Positions 45,901-58,554 of a DNA stretch of 64,000 nt are shown piece after piece. The notes below the pieces were generated by a model. It did no database searches. It saw only the letters and a list, made by a program, of their open reading frames with translations, and was not told the DNA's origin. How positions within the stretch are numbered: position 1 is the first letter of the stretch; every line of letters starts with the position of its first letter. The stretch comes from Daldinia sp. FL1419 (taxonomy: Eukaryota; Ascomycota; Sordariomycetes; Xylariales; Hypoxylaceae): contig MU623485.1 in the NCBI GenBank assembly GCA_025201765.1, positions 19,720 to 83,719 of the forward strand, in the 5' to 3' direction. Position numbers and translations under genes: made by a program.

Positions 45901-48900
45901 ATGCTAGCACTCTCACTCTTCTCTCCCCAAGGAAATTGAAAGAGGCCCAAAGTTCCTCGCTTCTCGGGCAAAGGTTCGGGATTCTCTAGAATATCGGGGA
46001 GAAGAGACACACGCTTGTTTCTTCGAGGGGGGCGAACAGTGACCGGGCGAGCAACAGTCCGCCCAGCTTCGGGTTTCTGCGGTGGAGTATACTTCTGCCA
46101 GAGGCCATTCTCGGCTCCCACCTTGCTGCTTTCCAAGGTTTTCTCCCATAGCCGAGAGCTTTCGATAGCTAATGGGGCCCAGGCCTTTCTAATTGTTGGA
46201 CGAGAGGGCAAGCTCCGAAGCTCAAGACTCGTAATGTCCATTTGAGGCTGCCTCGTCACACCAGCCCAGAGACCTGTGCTAGACAGGCTCTGAGCGGGCG
46301 GCTGCGGTTTCCAGAGATGGTGAATTTGGACCACCGTCGATAGTATCGGGCCTAGTGGTTTTATGCCTATAGGGATGTCACCTTCGCATTCAGATTCCTC
46401 AGTATCGGGCGGGCTTGGGCTGCCTAGCGCAGCTGTAGAAACAGACAAGAAGTTGAGATTGTTCTGTTTCATAATGAAACTGGGAGTGGTTTCTGCGTTT
46501 TTTATTTGGCCATCGGCGGGATGGGCTCGTAGCTGACTAGAGTTCTGAGATGAGGGAGTGCCCATGTTGCCTTCGCCCTTGGATCGCGTCATTCCAATTC
46601 GTGAAGGTACATTTCGCGATGCTCTACGTTCGGCGATCGTCGACGTGGGCCGAGAATCTTTTGCCGGGGAAGTTTTGATACTAGATATAGAATCACGCTG
46701 AAGGAGTTTCTGTGAAGATTGCCATTGGTTTTCTAGCTGGCCCATCTCGCGCTCCAGGTTCTCTAGCAATGCCAGGCGCTGCACTCCGCTATCCACAGAT
46801 TCTAGGTTCGGCTGCTCGAAACGTTGAAGCTGAGCTTGAATCATCTCATAGGCGGCTCTAGGCGACTCCAGCGGCGAGGGCTCCGCAGGCTGGACAAGTA
46901 TCGTCCTTTTGTTACTTCTTCCATTGAGGACTAGAGGCGCAGGCGGAAGTATCTTCCTTAGCCGCCCCTTGCCCTTTCTAGTTGAGAAAGCCGGACATTC
47001 CTCGCCAACCCGATGATGGAAACCGCCTAATTTGACTTGTTCAACAGTCGGCACCTTTGGTAGAGCCTTGTTATATTCAACGAATTCCCCAGTCATGTCT
47101 TCATCGAGGACACCGGCGAAGCTGCCATGTTCCTTTTCCTTTCCGAAGCCACGAGAATCTTTCTGAATGTATGTCGAATGGGCATTTTGTCGTGATTGTT
47201 GTATGTTAACAGCAACAATAGGTGAGTGTACCGAGCCCCAGATAGTACTGACGTATCCCTCTCGCTCCCTACCCTCACCCTTCGGTGAAACCCCGTTAAA
47301 GTGGACATCCTCTGGAATGACAGGTGACGATCTTCGGTTCATTTTCTTGTGGGACGGGAGTGGTTTCCTCTCATCCTCGGCCGATACACCTGGTAACCAA
47401 GATTGTCCCAATTCCTCGACCGCATTTTGAGAGCTTCCAATCTTTTGTACACTCTGTTGTTGAATATCGTCAATGCCGAGTATACTAGCAGTTCGTGTCG
47501 AGCTCTTATCGGTTGTCTTAGATAATCGTGTACTAGCTTGAGCATTCTCGACTTGAGAATCTTTCGTGTCCTTTATATACGCCGCCGGTAAGGGAGGCAT
47601 TTCGGGTACTGTAGACTTTTGGCTGTTTCTGGAAGCTGAGGCCGAAGGGGCACTGAGGGGTGTGGGATATAGCAAATCCATTTTCTCATCGAGGGACATA
47701 CTCTTAACGTGGATAGGCTGAAGGCGAGATAAATTCCCAGCACTATTGGGAAGTGGCGGCAAAGGCGGCAACTGAGTAGGATTTCCAGGCACAGATTGGA
47801 GCATGGATTTTCTGGCGATTATTGAGCCACTTGATTTCGCCCGCCTATGTCCTTGAGTGGGAGAGACTTCAGCAGGGAAAACTTGACGATCATTGTCTCC
47901 TTTTCTTGGGATTGGGCGCGGGCGGTTAACAACTGAATCAGAAGAGTCCAGTGATGTGATTGGCGTTTTCGAAGCCCCTTGGACAATGTTGCTGACAAAG
48001 TTCGGATCATCATAGACAATATTGTTAATGAACATTACAGTTTCCTGTCGCCGATTGCCGGCTTCCCTTACTACCGATTTCATCGCTTGGGCCCGGGGAT
48101 TCGATGGAAGCCCTGTCGTGGGTCGTCGTTGAAGCGGTGTTTTTACTGGTTCGGGTTCCTTTGGCGACGGAGATGGGTCTCGGGGACGCGGGATGGGTAT
48201 GCGAACTGGCTCACCAGGTAGAATTGGCTGGAACGTTGATGATATTGGTGGTGCTGGAGGGTGTCTCGGGGATCTCCTCCTCACTTGCTCTGCTCCGGGG
48301 GATAGTTCTGAAGAAGTAGAAGATGCGTTTGCTTCGACGGATAGCCCTGCTATTGTCTTGGACGTCTTAGTCGAGATAGACCTCTCGAGCTGTGCCAAAG
48401 ATGACGATCCAACCTGTTTACGTTTCAAACTTAGTTCCCTGGCAAGCAACTCATCTCGCTCCGGAGCAGTAGGCGGTCGAGGGGCTGGCCGCTGCGCAAT
48501 GAGAGTTGACTCGGGTTGCTGAAGTTTGTCCCGCCGCTCTTTCTCGTTGTTCGCGGCCGTCGCAAGATCAACTGTTGTTATCCTGTCAAGGGGATTTTCC
48601 ATGCCTTCCTGTGCGATGAGAACCGGTTTAGAAATAACTAGTTTACCTCCTGCCGCGGCCTTATTCCACGCCTTCCCCTTGATATTCTTCTTTGAGTTAC
48701 CAAATCCAGGGTTCCTGGAAGTATCATTCCTAGTGACATATGCTGCCATAGCCGTCGCATTTACACCCTTCACATCCTCATATCGAGACGGGGGGTAGTC
48801 TGTGGAATCCGAAGACGACAAATCTCTATTTCTACCAATATCTCGGGCAGTTGGAGAATCTGGTCGTCGTGGAGGCGGGTCCCGAGGGGCGACGAGCGAC

Positions 48901-49701
48901 CCCGAGAACACAGTAACAGACGCTTCAAACTGTCAACACCAAGACGAAAGAGGAAGTGTATTATACTACATACCAACCAAGATTGCTAAGCCAACGGTAG
49001 GCAGCGTCGTTTTGAGTGCCAAATTCGTGGTTTTGGCTCCTAGGAGAAGGACTACACTCGTCTAGTAATAATTAGTATTTAAATAGATGGAATAATGTAT
49101 TAAAACTGACCCCTATCCATATGGCGAACCCGACTGTAACCAAGGTAACACTCCTTCTTCCGACGGAAGCCCGGTCATTATGCATCGAGGCATTCGATAA
49201 GGCTTGGACAGCTACAAGAGCGAGTATGAGGGCGTCCAATACGATGACAATTATGGCAACAGGCGGGACGCTAGAAACAGGCACGCAAGTAGGGTTGAAA
49301 TCGCTCCGGGCTAGTCCAATAAATGCCATGCCGACGCCGAATCGACCAAGAACGAGGACTTGCGACACCATATTCGGGATCGACTTCTTTTCCGGTCGCG
49401 CCGCCCAAACCAAGTACTGCTCGACAAAAACTCTTGCCATCTGATCGAAAATAGATGAGAAAACCACCGCGACCTGACACGTAGAGGCAGCAATCGGTTC
49501 GATGATGGTAGCTAGAAACTCGACCAGAGCCCACGCGGCGGAGGAAGTTAGGAACAGTATGAGGACCAGCCTCAGGCCGTCTCGAAAGATTGCTGAACCA
49601 TGGCCTACAGCATACAAAACCAAACCAGCAGACGCCGCGTTAAACAGGATACCGAAAAAGAAAGCGGCCAACAAGGCCTGCGTCGTTCCTGGTGTCGCCA
49701 T
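42945..49701 (-). CDS. Giant polytopic membrane protein with two families of internal repeats, unknown function
   Basis: Three exons are proposed: 49701-49111, 49040-48974 and 48922-42945, giving about 2,211 residues. The third exon is one open frame of nearly 6 kb. Residues 1-220 contain about six hydrophobic helices (for example LLAAFFFGILFNAASAGLVL, LRLVLILFLTSSAAWALVEF and VAIIVIVLDALILALVAV). After SGSLVAPRDPPPRR a long, charged, Pro/Ser-rich cytoplasmic tail begins. At about 1430-1870 a block containing GLF, then DYRRTSKEPAAI, then LWEK recurs five times. At about 1950-2065 a shorter unit with W, then LQEAI, then SYP recurs four times. Splice sites at the second intron are uncertain: the model uses a strong GTATGT donor and an acceptor after TTTGAAG. 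I do not recognise the family. The membrane head with a huge repeat-bearing tail suggests a cortical or organelle-surface scaffold, but that is inference. Confidence 0.75.
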
Positions 49702-51400
49702 GATTTCGGTGGCGCGTAACTGTTTATTCGCTTTTAAAAGAGAGTACGAATTAACCCACTCAATGGGTAGTTCAAAAAGTTATTATAAAAAAATTAATCA
49801 CGAAGCGAATGATACATATTGGCGCTGACAGTTGACACAAGCGAGTAGTATACTTACAACGCCATGACGGTCCAACAGTTGATGACAGTCGGCGCGAAGA
49901 CACGAAATGAGAGTAAGAGACGGAACATGAATAAACTCGGAGTTGGAAAATAAAAGTGAGTGGTGGCCAGCACCAATTACCTTGCACTCATAGCACGCCC
50001 GGTCTTAGACGAGGGTCGTTCTCGACCCATCTTCAGCACCAATATCTACGATCCTAGCCTTCCGCCATAGTGGGCTAGTTATCCATGGATCTATGATCCT
50101 CAAACATGGACCTTGCAGGGTTGTGTTCGAGGTTCTTCGATTGGTTCCACCGAGTTTTCGAAAGGCCAGAGATGTAATTGGATTAGATGGCAAGGCTGAG
50201 GGTTCCAAGACGGCGGTGGATCGTAACCCCTTGTCAAGGGTCGTTAGATTTGAAACCCGAAGCGTTACACTTGACATAGGAATTGGCTACCTTAGTACGG
50301 ATCCAAAGGGTGGTTTTTCATTTTAGAGCAGGATGCAAACCCAACCCATCTTCAGTAATCTTGAGCCATCTGACGAAAGAAACAAGGCAATTAGGAGCCT
50401 CGTTAAATATGAACCTGGTCGCAGGAGCGGCTCAGTAGTAATAATGTGTCACCCTATTTCGGGTATAAGATGGCATAAGTTCCACGGTATTTGGTGAAAT
50501 GTTTCTAGATTTCTGCGACGAAATCTATTTATATAAAGATGCTTTCAATGGCCAAAGCTAAAATCTGCATACTATCCGCGATACCATCCTATTTTGTATG
50601 TATCGTGCGTATTATTGTGTATTTTGTAAGTGTCCAAGTGTCTGAATGTTTCGGTCTAGGGGTGAAAAAAAGGAAAAAGCCAACCTCCCACCTCCCGAAA
50701 CAAGTGAGCCAAGCCTTTTAGGTTAGGTACCTCCTACAGCGGTCCGGCAAAGACACCAAAACGATTCGTGACAAATAAGGACGTCATTTCGACTACAACT
50801 AGTCGTTCCGGGTTGTGATGTGGCAGATTGGAAGTTGTTGACTCTATTTTCACTCCTTGGAAATATACTATATAACTTATTTTGGCGGGATTTCACGTAT
50901 GCGCATCACTCAAGAAAATATCCGCGCAGAGTGTACATATGTACCTCCTCGAGGAGCCCGCTCGTGTAACCAATCCCTCCATAACCCCACAACCAAATAT
51001 AGCACATGCAACTATGGGTAGGTACTAATTGTACATACTCATAGTTAGGGGTTACTGGGGTAAGTTTACATAGAGGGTTTAAAGGTTCACTTGTAGAGGT
51101 CATTATGCAAGCAATTTCCAAAGAATTATGCCTACATTTTATCCAAGTAAATCAAACACCACAAATTATATCCGGTCATCGTCAGAATGCATGCATCACG
51201 TAGCCTTTTTTCTCTTCTATTTTTTATATAAAATAATAAACAATAGTAAAAGTAATATTACTCAATAGTGCCCAGCTTGCTCACTAATTCGAAAATTTTG
51301 ATTGTAGCAACATCCAAGCCTATCCCACCTCAAGTCCTGCATATTCTTACCCATTCCCACCGTGGTAGTTCACACTCGGATCTCGCACGCCAACTAAATC
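49702..51400. other. Gene-poor spacer right of the giant membrane protein gene
   Basis: About 1.7 kb. Overlapping open frames on both strands at 50005-50326 have no recognisable content. No repeat or transposon structure was found. The left part should contain the promoter of the giant membrane protein gene. Confidence 0.45.
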
Positions 51401-53360
51401 TTATTGTACCACCGCTCCAGGCGGCGAGTATCCTCCTAAGCTGGTCACGGCCGCAGCTATATACCCCCAGAAATCACATGCTGCCTTCTCATTTTGATTG
51501 TCTTTTACTGTACTAAATCCCCAATTGCCGAGGATAGCCACGCCTGAGATCTGCTCCGTCTGACTGCTTGGATGATTCCATCGTATTGCCGGCGGTATGC
51601 TGAAGATCTTGCGATTTGTGTTAGGGTCTCCCGTGAGGATGTAACTCGTGAGATAGCTTTGCAGAGCTACACTGAAGCCGGAAACGAGCGATCCGATACC
51701 CGGTGTCATTAGCGCTGTCAAATCATCAAGCCAGCTTTTACCCCCAAGCTTGGAGCTGAGGATAGGGAACAAGTCCGTTCCATACCATCCGGGTGATACC
51801 CCATACTGCATATTCCAGACTTTGGAGTCGCCAAAGCCTTCAGTAAGGTGCCGAACATTGCATGTAAAGCTGCTGTCACGGAGGAGAGCCTGTACTCGGT
51901 CCGTCTGTGATTTATACTTGGACTCCCCTGAGACTGCGTAGAAGGCATTGATCTTATCCGTGATCCTGGCAACCTGTGTATAATTTAGGAATATGGCATC
52001 GAGAAACAACGTGAATCCGCTTTCCGTCTGTACAAGGCCATTGACGAATACGCTGGGCTCGGCAGTAGTATGTGACAAGATGAGCGACTCTATATCCCAG
52101 GAATTGCCAGTACTTAGCTCTAGTACGGGAAGTTATTGCATATACGATCCATCGGGCGTTACACCGGTAGCGAAGGTGCCTAAATACTGTTGTTCCATTA
52201 GCTGCGTATTCGCATTAGCAAGAGTAGACGCGTCTGCACGTCGCAAGCATAATATGCCTTGGCCAGCACAGCCAGAGAGTTTTGCAAATGACTCAAGTGC
52301 ATTTTGGACTGTACCGGCACGATCCCACATGTACTCGAAAACTGGTGAAAGTACTATCGCCTTAGAGAACAAAGGGTTGAGTTTTCTGCCTTTTCCAACA
52401 ACGTGATGCGTGATACTTCCGCCTCCGGCAGATTGACCCTTAGCCGTCACTCGTCCGGGATCTCCTCCAGCGAGCGAAATACATCCCTTGACCCATTTAA
52501 AAGCCGCTTTATATTTCACGGCAGCGAGTTAGAACCTCATTTTGCTTCAGTGTCCCTGGACATTAAATATCCGATTGAGATTGAAAAGGGGAGAGCATCA
52601 TCTATGAACTTACCTGATCACAGAGACCTGCACTTAGAGTTCCTTCGTTCTCCATGGTTGTTCAGGCAAGGAAGCAAAAGCTCCCACTCGGTAGTTCATT
52701 GCCACAAATATCATATTGTTGCCAGATTGTGATACAAGACCAGTGCCACCGTAGAACGGTAGCTCCAATTGCAATGAGTCTTTACTCTCAAAGACGTACG
52801 CGCCACCATACGCGAAGACAGTACCAGGTAATTTCCTGGGGGAGCATACAGAACAGGGGCTTCAGTTTGGCACTTTTACTCGAACGTACTATGTACATTA
52901 GTATAACCGTCGACAAAAGACTATAGATGTAATGTACATACCAAATATCTAAGAATAGATAATCTTCACTACCGCCCAAGAACACGGGAAATGGGATGTG
53001 CTTCAAGACTTATATGACATTGTCAAGACATTTACTCGGCAAGCACTATGAGGATCACTCACAACTGGTTGATCGCTCCGCCGATTGGAGACTTGCTTCC
53101 AGTTCCAAGCAAATTAAGGCCATTAGGAGCCGCCTGTACACACGAATGGCCGACGCTCCCGTCCTAGATACCGGATTGGTTTAATGGACCTGCCGGCTTC
53201 GCCCAACGTAAATCACCGACTGGCGGTGCGGCATACCGGATATTTTTAAACGTGTAACTACAAATTACGCCGTTAGATCTCCCGTCCTTTTTTGGATTAC
53301 GAGCCTTGACGTGTATCGACTGGATTCGGCTTATACATCATTGACGCTATCGTATCTGGC
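51401..53360 (-). pseudogene. Decayed type-B carboxylesterase gene
   Basis: Read on the minus strand, the order of a type-B carboxylesterase/lipase is recognisable: IRYAAPPVGDLRW (about 53240), GGSEDYLFLDIW (about 52950), YGGAYVFESK (about 52800), MNYRVGAF (about 52710), GQSAGGGS with the nucleophile Ser (about 52430), and a long C-terminal part ending at 51401. The gene is broken. In-frame stops occur at 53164-53166 (TAG where GI-Q-DGSVGH is expected), 52662-52664 (TGA) and 52133-52135 (TAA directly after CAA). The frame also shifts around 52690 and in the exon near 52830-52860. Two of the stops can be explained by a single C-to-T change in a Gln codon and the third by C-to-T in CGA. It lies at the edge of the A/T-rich block. 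It is very unlikely to make a working enzyme. Confidence 0.85.
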
Positions 53361-54412
53361 GGTTCGGTGCGACGTATACGGGAGGTTGAGAATACATAGG
53401 TAACAAACTCCGCGCCCCGGCTTCACCCCCAACTAGGGTAGGAGACGCTGATATGGGGGAGAAGGGTTATAAAATAAATGAAAGGATGAAGAGTGGAATG
53501 CGAATCGCATTCATGGCGATTAGTATAATCTCATAGGAGATTAGGAGGTATATATGCGTCAAATGAGAGGACCTCTACATGAAGCAGTATAAAAGAAACT
53601 ACAGCAGATCACACGGCTCAACGGATTGTCATGATTGGAAGTTGCGAGACAAATATCTGAATTGGAGTAGGTAACGGTCTTGAAATGTTTATCATATAAC
53701 TTGCCCATTCCGTACTCATGAGATTCTTTCGAAAGTACTTCCGTGATTGCAATCGGGGTAGATCATACTTTACTCCTAATGCAAGCTAAAAATCGCAACC
53801 CTCTAGGTTACTGAATTGACCGCAACAAATCGACCTTATACTCGGGACGTGATAAGTATATGGTCGATATAACAAGCACAAGCAGGATGCTGCATTGTAA
53901 TATCGTCTAATTACCATGGGTACTTATGAAGTTTGCATCTCGAATTGGATCTTGCATTGGTGTAAACTTCTGGCACTAAAACCCAGCCAGGTCTTTAAGC
54001 CACCGTTCATCATCAAATAAGGATAGCGCGCGGTTTGCAGCGGCAGACCTACACCCAATCAGATTGAAGAGACGATACATCATACCTAGTCGCCGAACCG
54101 GGGCTCTCTGATAGTAAAATCGATAATACTGTAGGTACGTGATAGAAGGATGTATGGTATCCCTCAAGAAAGTTTGCTTAATGGTGAGAATTCTACATCA
54201 GTATCAAAGTATGCCTGCTCTGCGATTATCTAGGATCCTGCTATTGACCAAAGTCGCCTCTTCCGAGCCGCCAATTGTAAAAAAGGGGTTTACGCTAGAT
54301 GTAACATGCTATGAGAGAGGGCGGTGACTATTCTACGTTAGATCGTCAGTATAAGACTTGATCGATGAACTAGATTCTTACCAGAAAGGATGGTTGGCAC
54401 AAATATTGGCCG
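53361..54412. other. Gene-free stretch between the pseudogene and the MITE
   Basis: No supportable gene. One minus-strand open frame at 53976-54167 (ending LFDDERWLKDLAGF) reads like protein sequence but is short, has no partner exons and is not recognised; it could be a gene remnant. Confidence 0.4.
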
Positions 54413-54414
54413 TA

Positions 54415-54807
54415 TCCCTCGAGGTGCGAGAGTGGCACAGTGGGGGGCGCTAAAAATTATGTCCAATCAGAAATTGCTGAAATGTAACTACATGCTTTTA
54501 CACTAAATTTTGCTTGTGCTATAAGTACCAGCATTTACCAGTTTTATAAATCAATATAATAGACTTTTAATAGCAAAAACGTTAAAAATATAAGTTAAAA
54601 AAATTATTATAATAAAATATAATTAAATACATATCTATTAAAATTAATTATTATTTATTATAATTTAAAATTAGGTATTTTGTTGTGTTGAATAGATTTT
54701 TATGGTATTAGGTGAAGCTATTTTCGTTGTATATGAGCTTTTGGGCCAATCAAACTACTAGTAGATTTTTAGTCCGCCCCACTGTGTCACTCTCGCACCT
54801 CGAGGGA
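54415..54807. mobile_element. MITE with 42-bp terminal inverted repeats and TA target duplication
   Basis: The left end (54415-54456) and the reverse complement of the right end (54766-54807) agree at 38 of 42 positions; both begin TCCCTCGAGGTGCGAGAGTG. The element is flanked by TA on both sides (54413-54414 and 54808-54809), the target duplication of Tc1/mariner-type transposons. It is 393 bp long, has no open frame and an A/T-rich interior (about 54570-54690), so it is non-autonomous. One of the four mismatches between the ends is a G/A transition. I do not recognise the parent transposon. Confidence 0.85.
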
Positions 54808-54989
54808 TAATTTTAGATATTTTGCATAACTAAGTTTAGTACACAAAGCTGATAGCTTATCGAACCCCGGCTGCTACTTCAGGCAGGCTACGTAACACCG
54901 CTCGATAGACATGATAAGCTCCCGTGGAATTTACGCCGTCATCGCCAATTTAAGCGAAACAAGTCGAAGATGATTCCTACTAAGAGAGC

Positions 54990-55561
54990 TGTTTGGTTGC
55001 ATAAGCTGGGCTTTGATTATGGCTCGTGCCAACCTTGACACATAAGTTGCTGAAATATAGCATTGATTATGGGGCTCTCTCCATTATAATTTTGACGAAT
55101 CAGCGCTTACCTCAATTCTCATAAGTTACGGAACGTTTGGAGGCTGTAGCTTATTAGTTTATGTTTATTGAAGCTATTCCCAACTTTGCTACCGCTACTT
55201 GTTGTAATTACATATTTAGCATGTATAATAACCACTAAATGCGCTACAATTATAGCATATATATATATGCTGTAATTATAGCACATATATGCGCTGTAAT
55301 TATAAGGCATTATAGGGCATTTATAGCGCTAAAGTGCTGTAAAATCAAAATAAGCGAGCCGAAAAGCACCTCGAGAGATGCTTTTCGATTATGAAAAAAA
55401 TTAAGCGGGATTTTTAAATTTGATTGGATGTATGAGAAAGTACTGTGGAACTGCAAATAAGCCAAATTTTGGTGGGGATAAGTTAAGCGGTACCTTTCTA
55501 ACACATTGCTGATGCTTATGCTTACCCCCCATAAGTCTTCCCATGCTTATGCAACCAAACA
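54990..55561. repeat. 572-bp segment bounded by perfect 17-bp inverted repeats
   Basis: TGTTTGGTTGCATAAGC at 54990-55006 is exactly matched, inverted, at 55545-55561. The similarity continues weakly inward (TGGG, then TTATGG, on both sides). No clear target duplication is visible outside. The inside is A/T-rich, contains repeated GCTGTAATTATAGC-type palindromes (about 55248-55302) and has no gene. This is probably a degenerate non-autonomous DNA transposon. Confidence 0.6.
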
Positions 55562-56859
55562 TCCCCTATTCCACTGGCAAATAAATATTCATGAGGGCAT
55601 GATAGCATGCCAAATCGTCCGCGCGGCCGGGTTTGCTAACGACAACGTCGAATCTATAGGTCCAGGTGTATCAGCAGGCTACTTACCTTGCGGGAGAGGT
55701 CACATAAAATACATCTAACCTACCCACCTAAGGCATTTACATAAAAGACCAGCACAACTTGTCCCGAAGATTTGGGAAGGGCTAACCAAAGTGGTTCCGT
55801 CTGCTTGTTATCTGGCTCGAGTCGTGGAATTGAAACCCGGCGAAGAGCAACACCGAATACACTCGGCGGCGTGCATGGCGTTGAAGTATTGAGCACTTGG
55901 GGTTGAGCACTTGGGGTCAATATCATAGACAGAGGGACGGAACATCTTTGACGAAGTGACTCACCTAGCCATGTCTCAAATACTGTTAGAGTTTTGAGAG
56001 TATTGATTACAAACCTTAGATTTCAGGTTGGAGTACGTAGATAATGTTGAGAGGGCACTGAGCATGCAGGCATGGCTTTTCGTAAACTGCCCCCCTCCAC
56101 GCCCGAACTTGCTCCCCGGTTTATGTTTTGCATACCGTCCAATCAACACACAAAGGTATCTCTTTTGTAGGACATCAAACACGATCCGGTACACTTACCA
56201 CATTTTGCTTTCTCATATACTAAATCTAGGATTTGGAATGAGTATGTAGATCAACTAAGAACCCTAAATAGCGTTACAGTAGCGAATATTCTCCAGAGTG
56301 AATATGGATATAGTGGCATTTGTAATCAATAACTTCGAAATCATTGTCACAGTCACTAAGTGATAGCAGATAAAAAAAAATTTCTTTCCTTAGGCGCGAA
56401 CGCGAAACTATCAGATCGCTTAGCTGATTAACAAGCCTAGGGCCCAGTCTTCATGTACGAGAACTGCATCAGCTCAGTTAACATGGGCGAGTCCCCAGTG
56501 GGACACATTGCGTCAGGATGGAGTCCGAGGCAGAGCCAGGTTGGATTTTTTAGATGACAGCTTGCGGCTGCTTTGGAGCGGGACGATGCCTTTTAACATG
56601 CGCTGATCTTACCCTGGTGATGGGACGCGGCGGGACTGGGCGGCGTGCTGCTGAGGCTCGCTTATGCGAGGACAAGCTAATGAGATAGATGTATTTCCAG
56701 TAGCTTTAACCACACAACAAAATTTTCATAATTACACAACCTATCCACTTTCCACGTGAGTTGGTGGCTCAATTATAACATACCTAATTTGTAAGGGGTT
56801 TAAGTTAGAGGGGGGGGAAACCGACCCCCTTTAAAAACTGACCCCCTATTTAACATAAA
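55562..56859. other. Gene-free transition zone before the A/T-rich block
   Basis: Normal base composition with no supportable gene; short open frames at 55720-55926 and 55976-56249 lack recognisable content. Around 56805-56850 two direct copies of GACCCCCT in a C/G-rich patch mark the end of normal DNA. Confidence 0.45.
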
Positions 56860-57334
56860 TTATTTTTTATCCATTTAAATTTAATAAAAGTACAAAAAAT
56901 TTTTTTTAAAGGATGAAATATATAATTAATTAGGCAGCGGGGAGGTTTTCTCCGGAATACGGTTCTTATCCGGAACAAATATTAAAAGATGGATCGGATA
57001 TCTATAATATATTTTAGGTAAATTGGAATAATAATATATAAATAAATAAATAATATATAATTAATTAAAAATTTCTATTTATTATTTTAAATATAGTTCC
57101 TTAAAATTAATTCATAAATTAATATTATTAATCCCAAATAGACTTAATTTTTTTATTTAATTCTTCTATAATATAAAAAGTAATAATTTAAATAAAAATA
57201 TAATTTATATTTAAATTAACCTTTTTTATTTCTTAAATTTTATTTAAACTAATTTAAATTTAAATTATAATTAATTAAAATGGTTATTTAAAGGTAGAAG
57301 TTTTTAATTAATTAAAAAATTAAAAGAAAAATAT

Positions 57335-57720
57335 AAAAGATATTAAATTGGTATAATGTGAGTATGTGGTGGGAATATGTAATAGGAATATGTAATAGGA
57401 GTATGTAGTGGGAATATATAATAGGAATTATTCTGAAGGACTTTATTAAAGAATAATATTAGTTGGGCAATAGGGGGTGTAATATTTAGGCAATAATTAT
57501 AAAAGAAATGGGATCCCCAAGGGGTACATATTTTTCAATATATATTTCTTAATATTTTTTTATACCTCTTTGGGATTTTAATTCTTTAAAAAAATATTTA
57601 ATATTTTTATCAGAATATAATTACCTTATATCCTTGAGCTTATATAGCCTTTGGTTACTATGGGTTAATTAAAGTGTAAGGTATATCCTACAGGAACTAT
57701 CGGAGCTCTTATTTAATGTA
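57335..57720. repeat. Degenerate dispersed repeat, copy 1
   Basis: Contains a GTGAGTATGTGGTGGGAATA-type array of GTAATAGGAATAT units, then TAGCCTTTGGTTACTATGGG, then a block with GGTTAATTAAAGTGTAAGG and CAGGAACTATCGGAGCTCTT. The same order recurs at about 58555-58990. Confidence 0.7.
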
Positions 57721-58554
57721 AAGATATATAAATCCTATAATTAATAAATTAAAATGATTAAATAAATAAATTATTATATATAATTATTTTGTAATAATAA
57801 TATGTACAATAAGGTTATAAGCCCAAAAGAATATATATTATTTATATAAAACTATATGGAAACAATCTCTAAAGAACTATCTATAATTTAAATTAATTAA
57901 GTAGGAAAATAGTTCTTAAGGGCCTATATATATCCAAACAAATATATATAAATTTTATAAAGATCTATCAAAATCCTTCGTAATAGCTCCTATTACCTAC
58001 TCCTGCTACATATTAAATTAAAAGGATTTATTTTTAATATAAAAGACTATTACTAAAATTATATATAAAAGTATATACTTATGGTGCACCTCATAAATTT
58101 TATGACTATTACCTAAATATCACGCCTCCTACTGCCCAACTAGTGTTGCTCTTATTAAATATCTTTATAAGGTTTATATATATTCTTTTAGATATAAATA
58201 GGTCTTTAAGAATTATTTTTTTGTTTAATTAATTTAAATCATATATAATTCTTTAAAAATTATATTTATATAATTTTATATAAATAATATATATTTTTTT
58301 AATTTATAATTTCATTATATGCATTATTATTATTAAATAGTTATATATAATAATTCTTTTATATAATTATATTAATATATTTTTTAAGATATAATTATTT
58401 TATATCTTCAAATTTATTTAATGTTTAATTATTATAGGTTAATTAAAGTATAAAATATACCTTATAGAAGCTATTAGAACTCTTATTTAATAATAACCAC
58501 CTTAATCTTCAAATAATTATAATTTTTTAGATTTTAAAATAATATTTATTATTG

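Noticed and set aside
50230..50275. Minus-strand sequence resembling a tRNA B box (GGGTTTCAAATC)
   Set aside because: It has an extra base relative to the consensus and no A box or acceptor stem could be paired around it.
50005..50326. Overlapping open frames on both strands resembling a small gene or transposon fragment
   Set aside because: No transposase, reverse transcriptase or other motif; no repeat ends; the two frames cannot both be coding.
53976..54167. Possible gene remnant ending LFDDERWLKDLAGF
   Set aside because: Protein-like but short and unrecognised, with no partner exon; left as an unresolved fragment.
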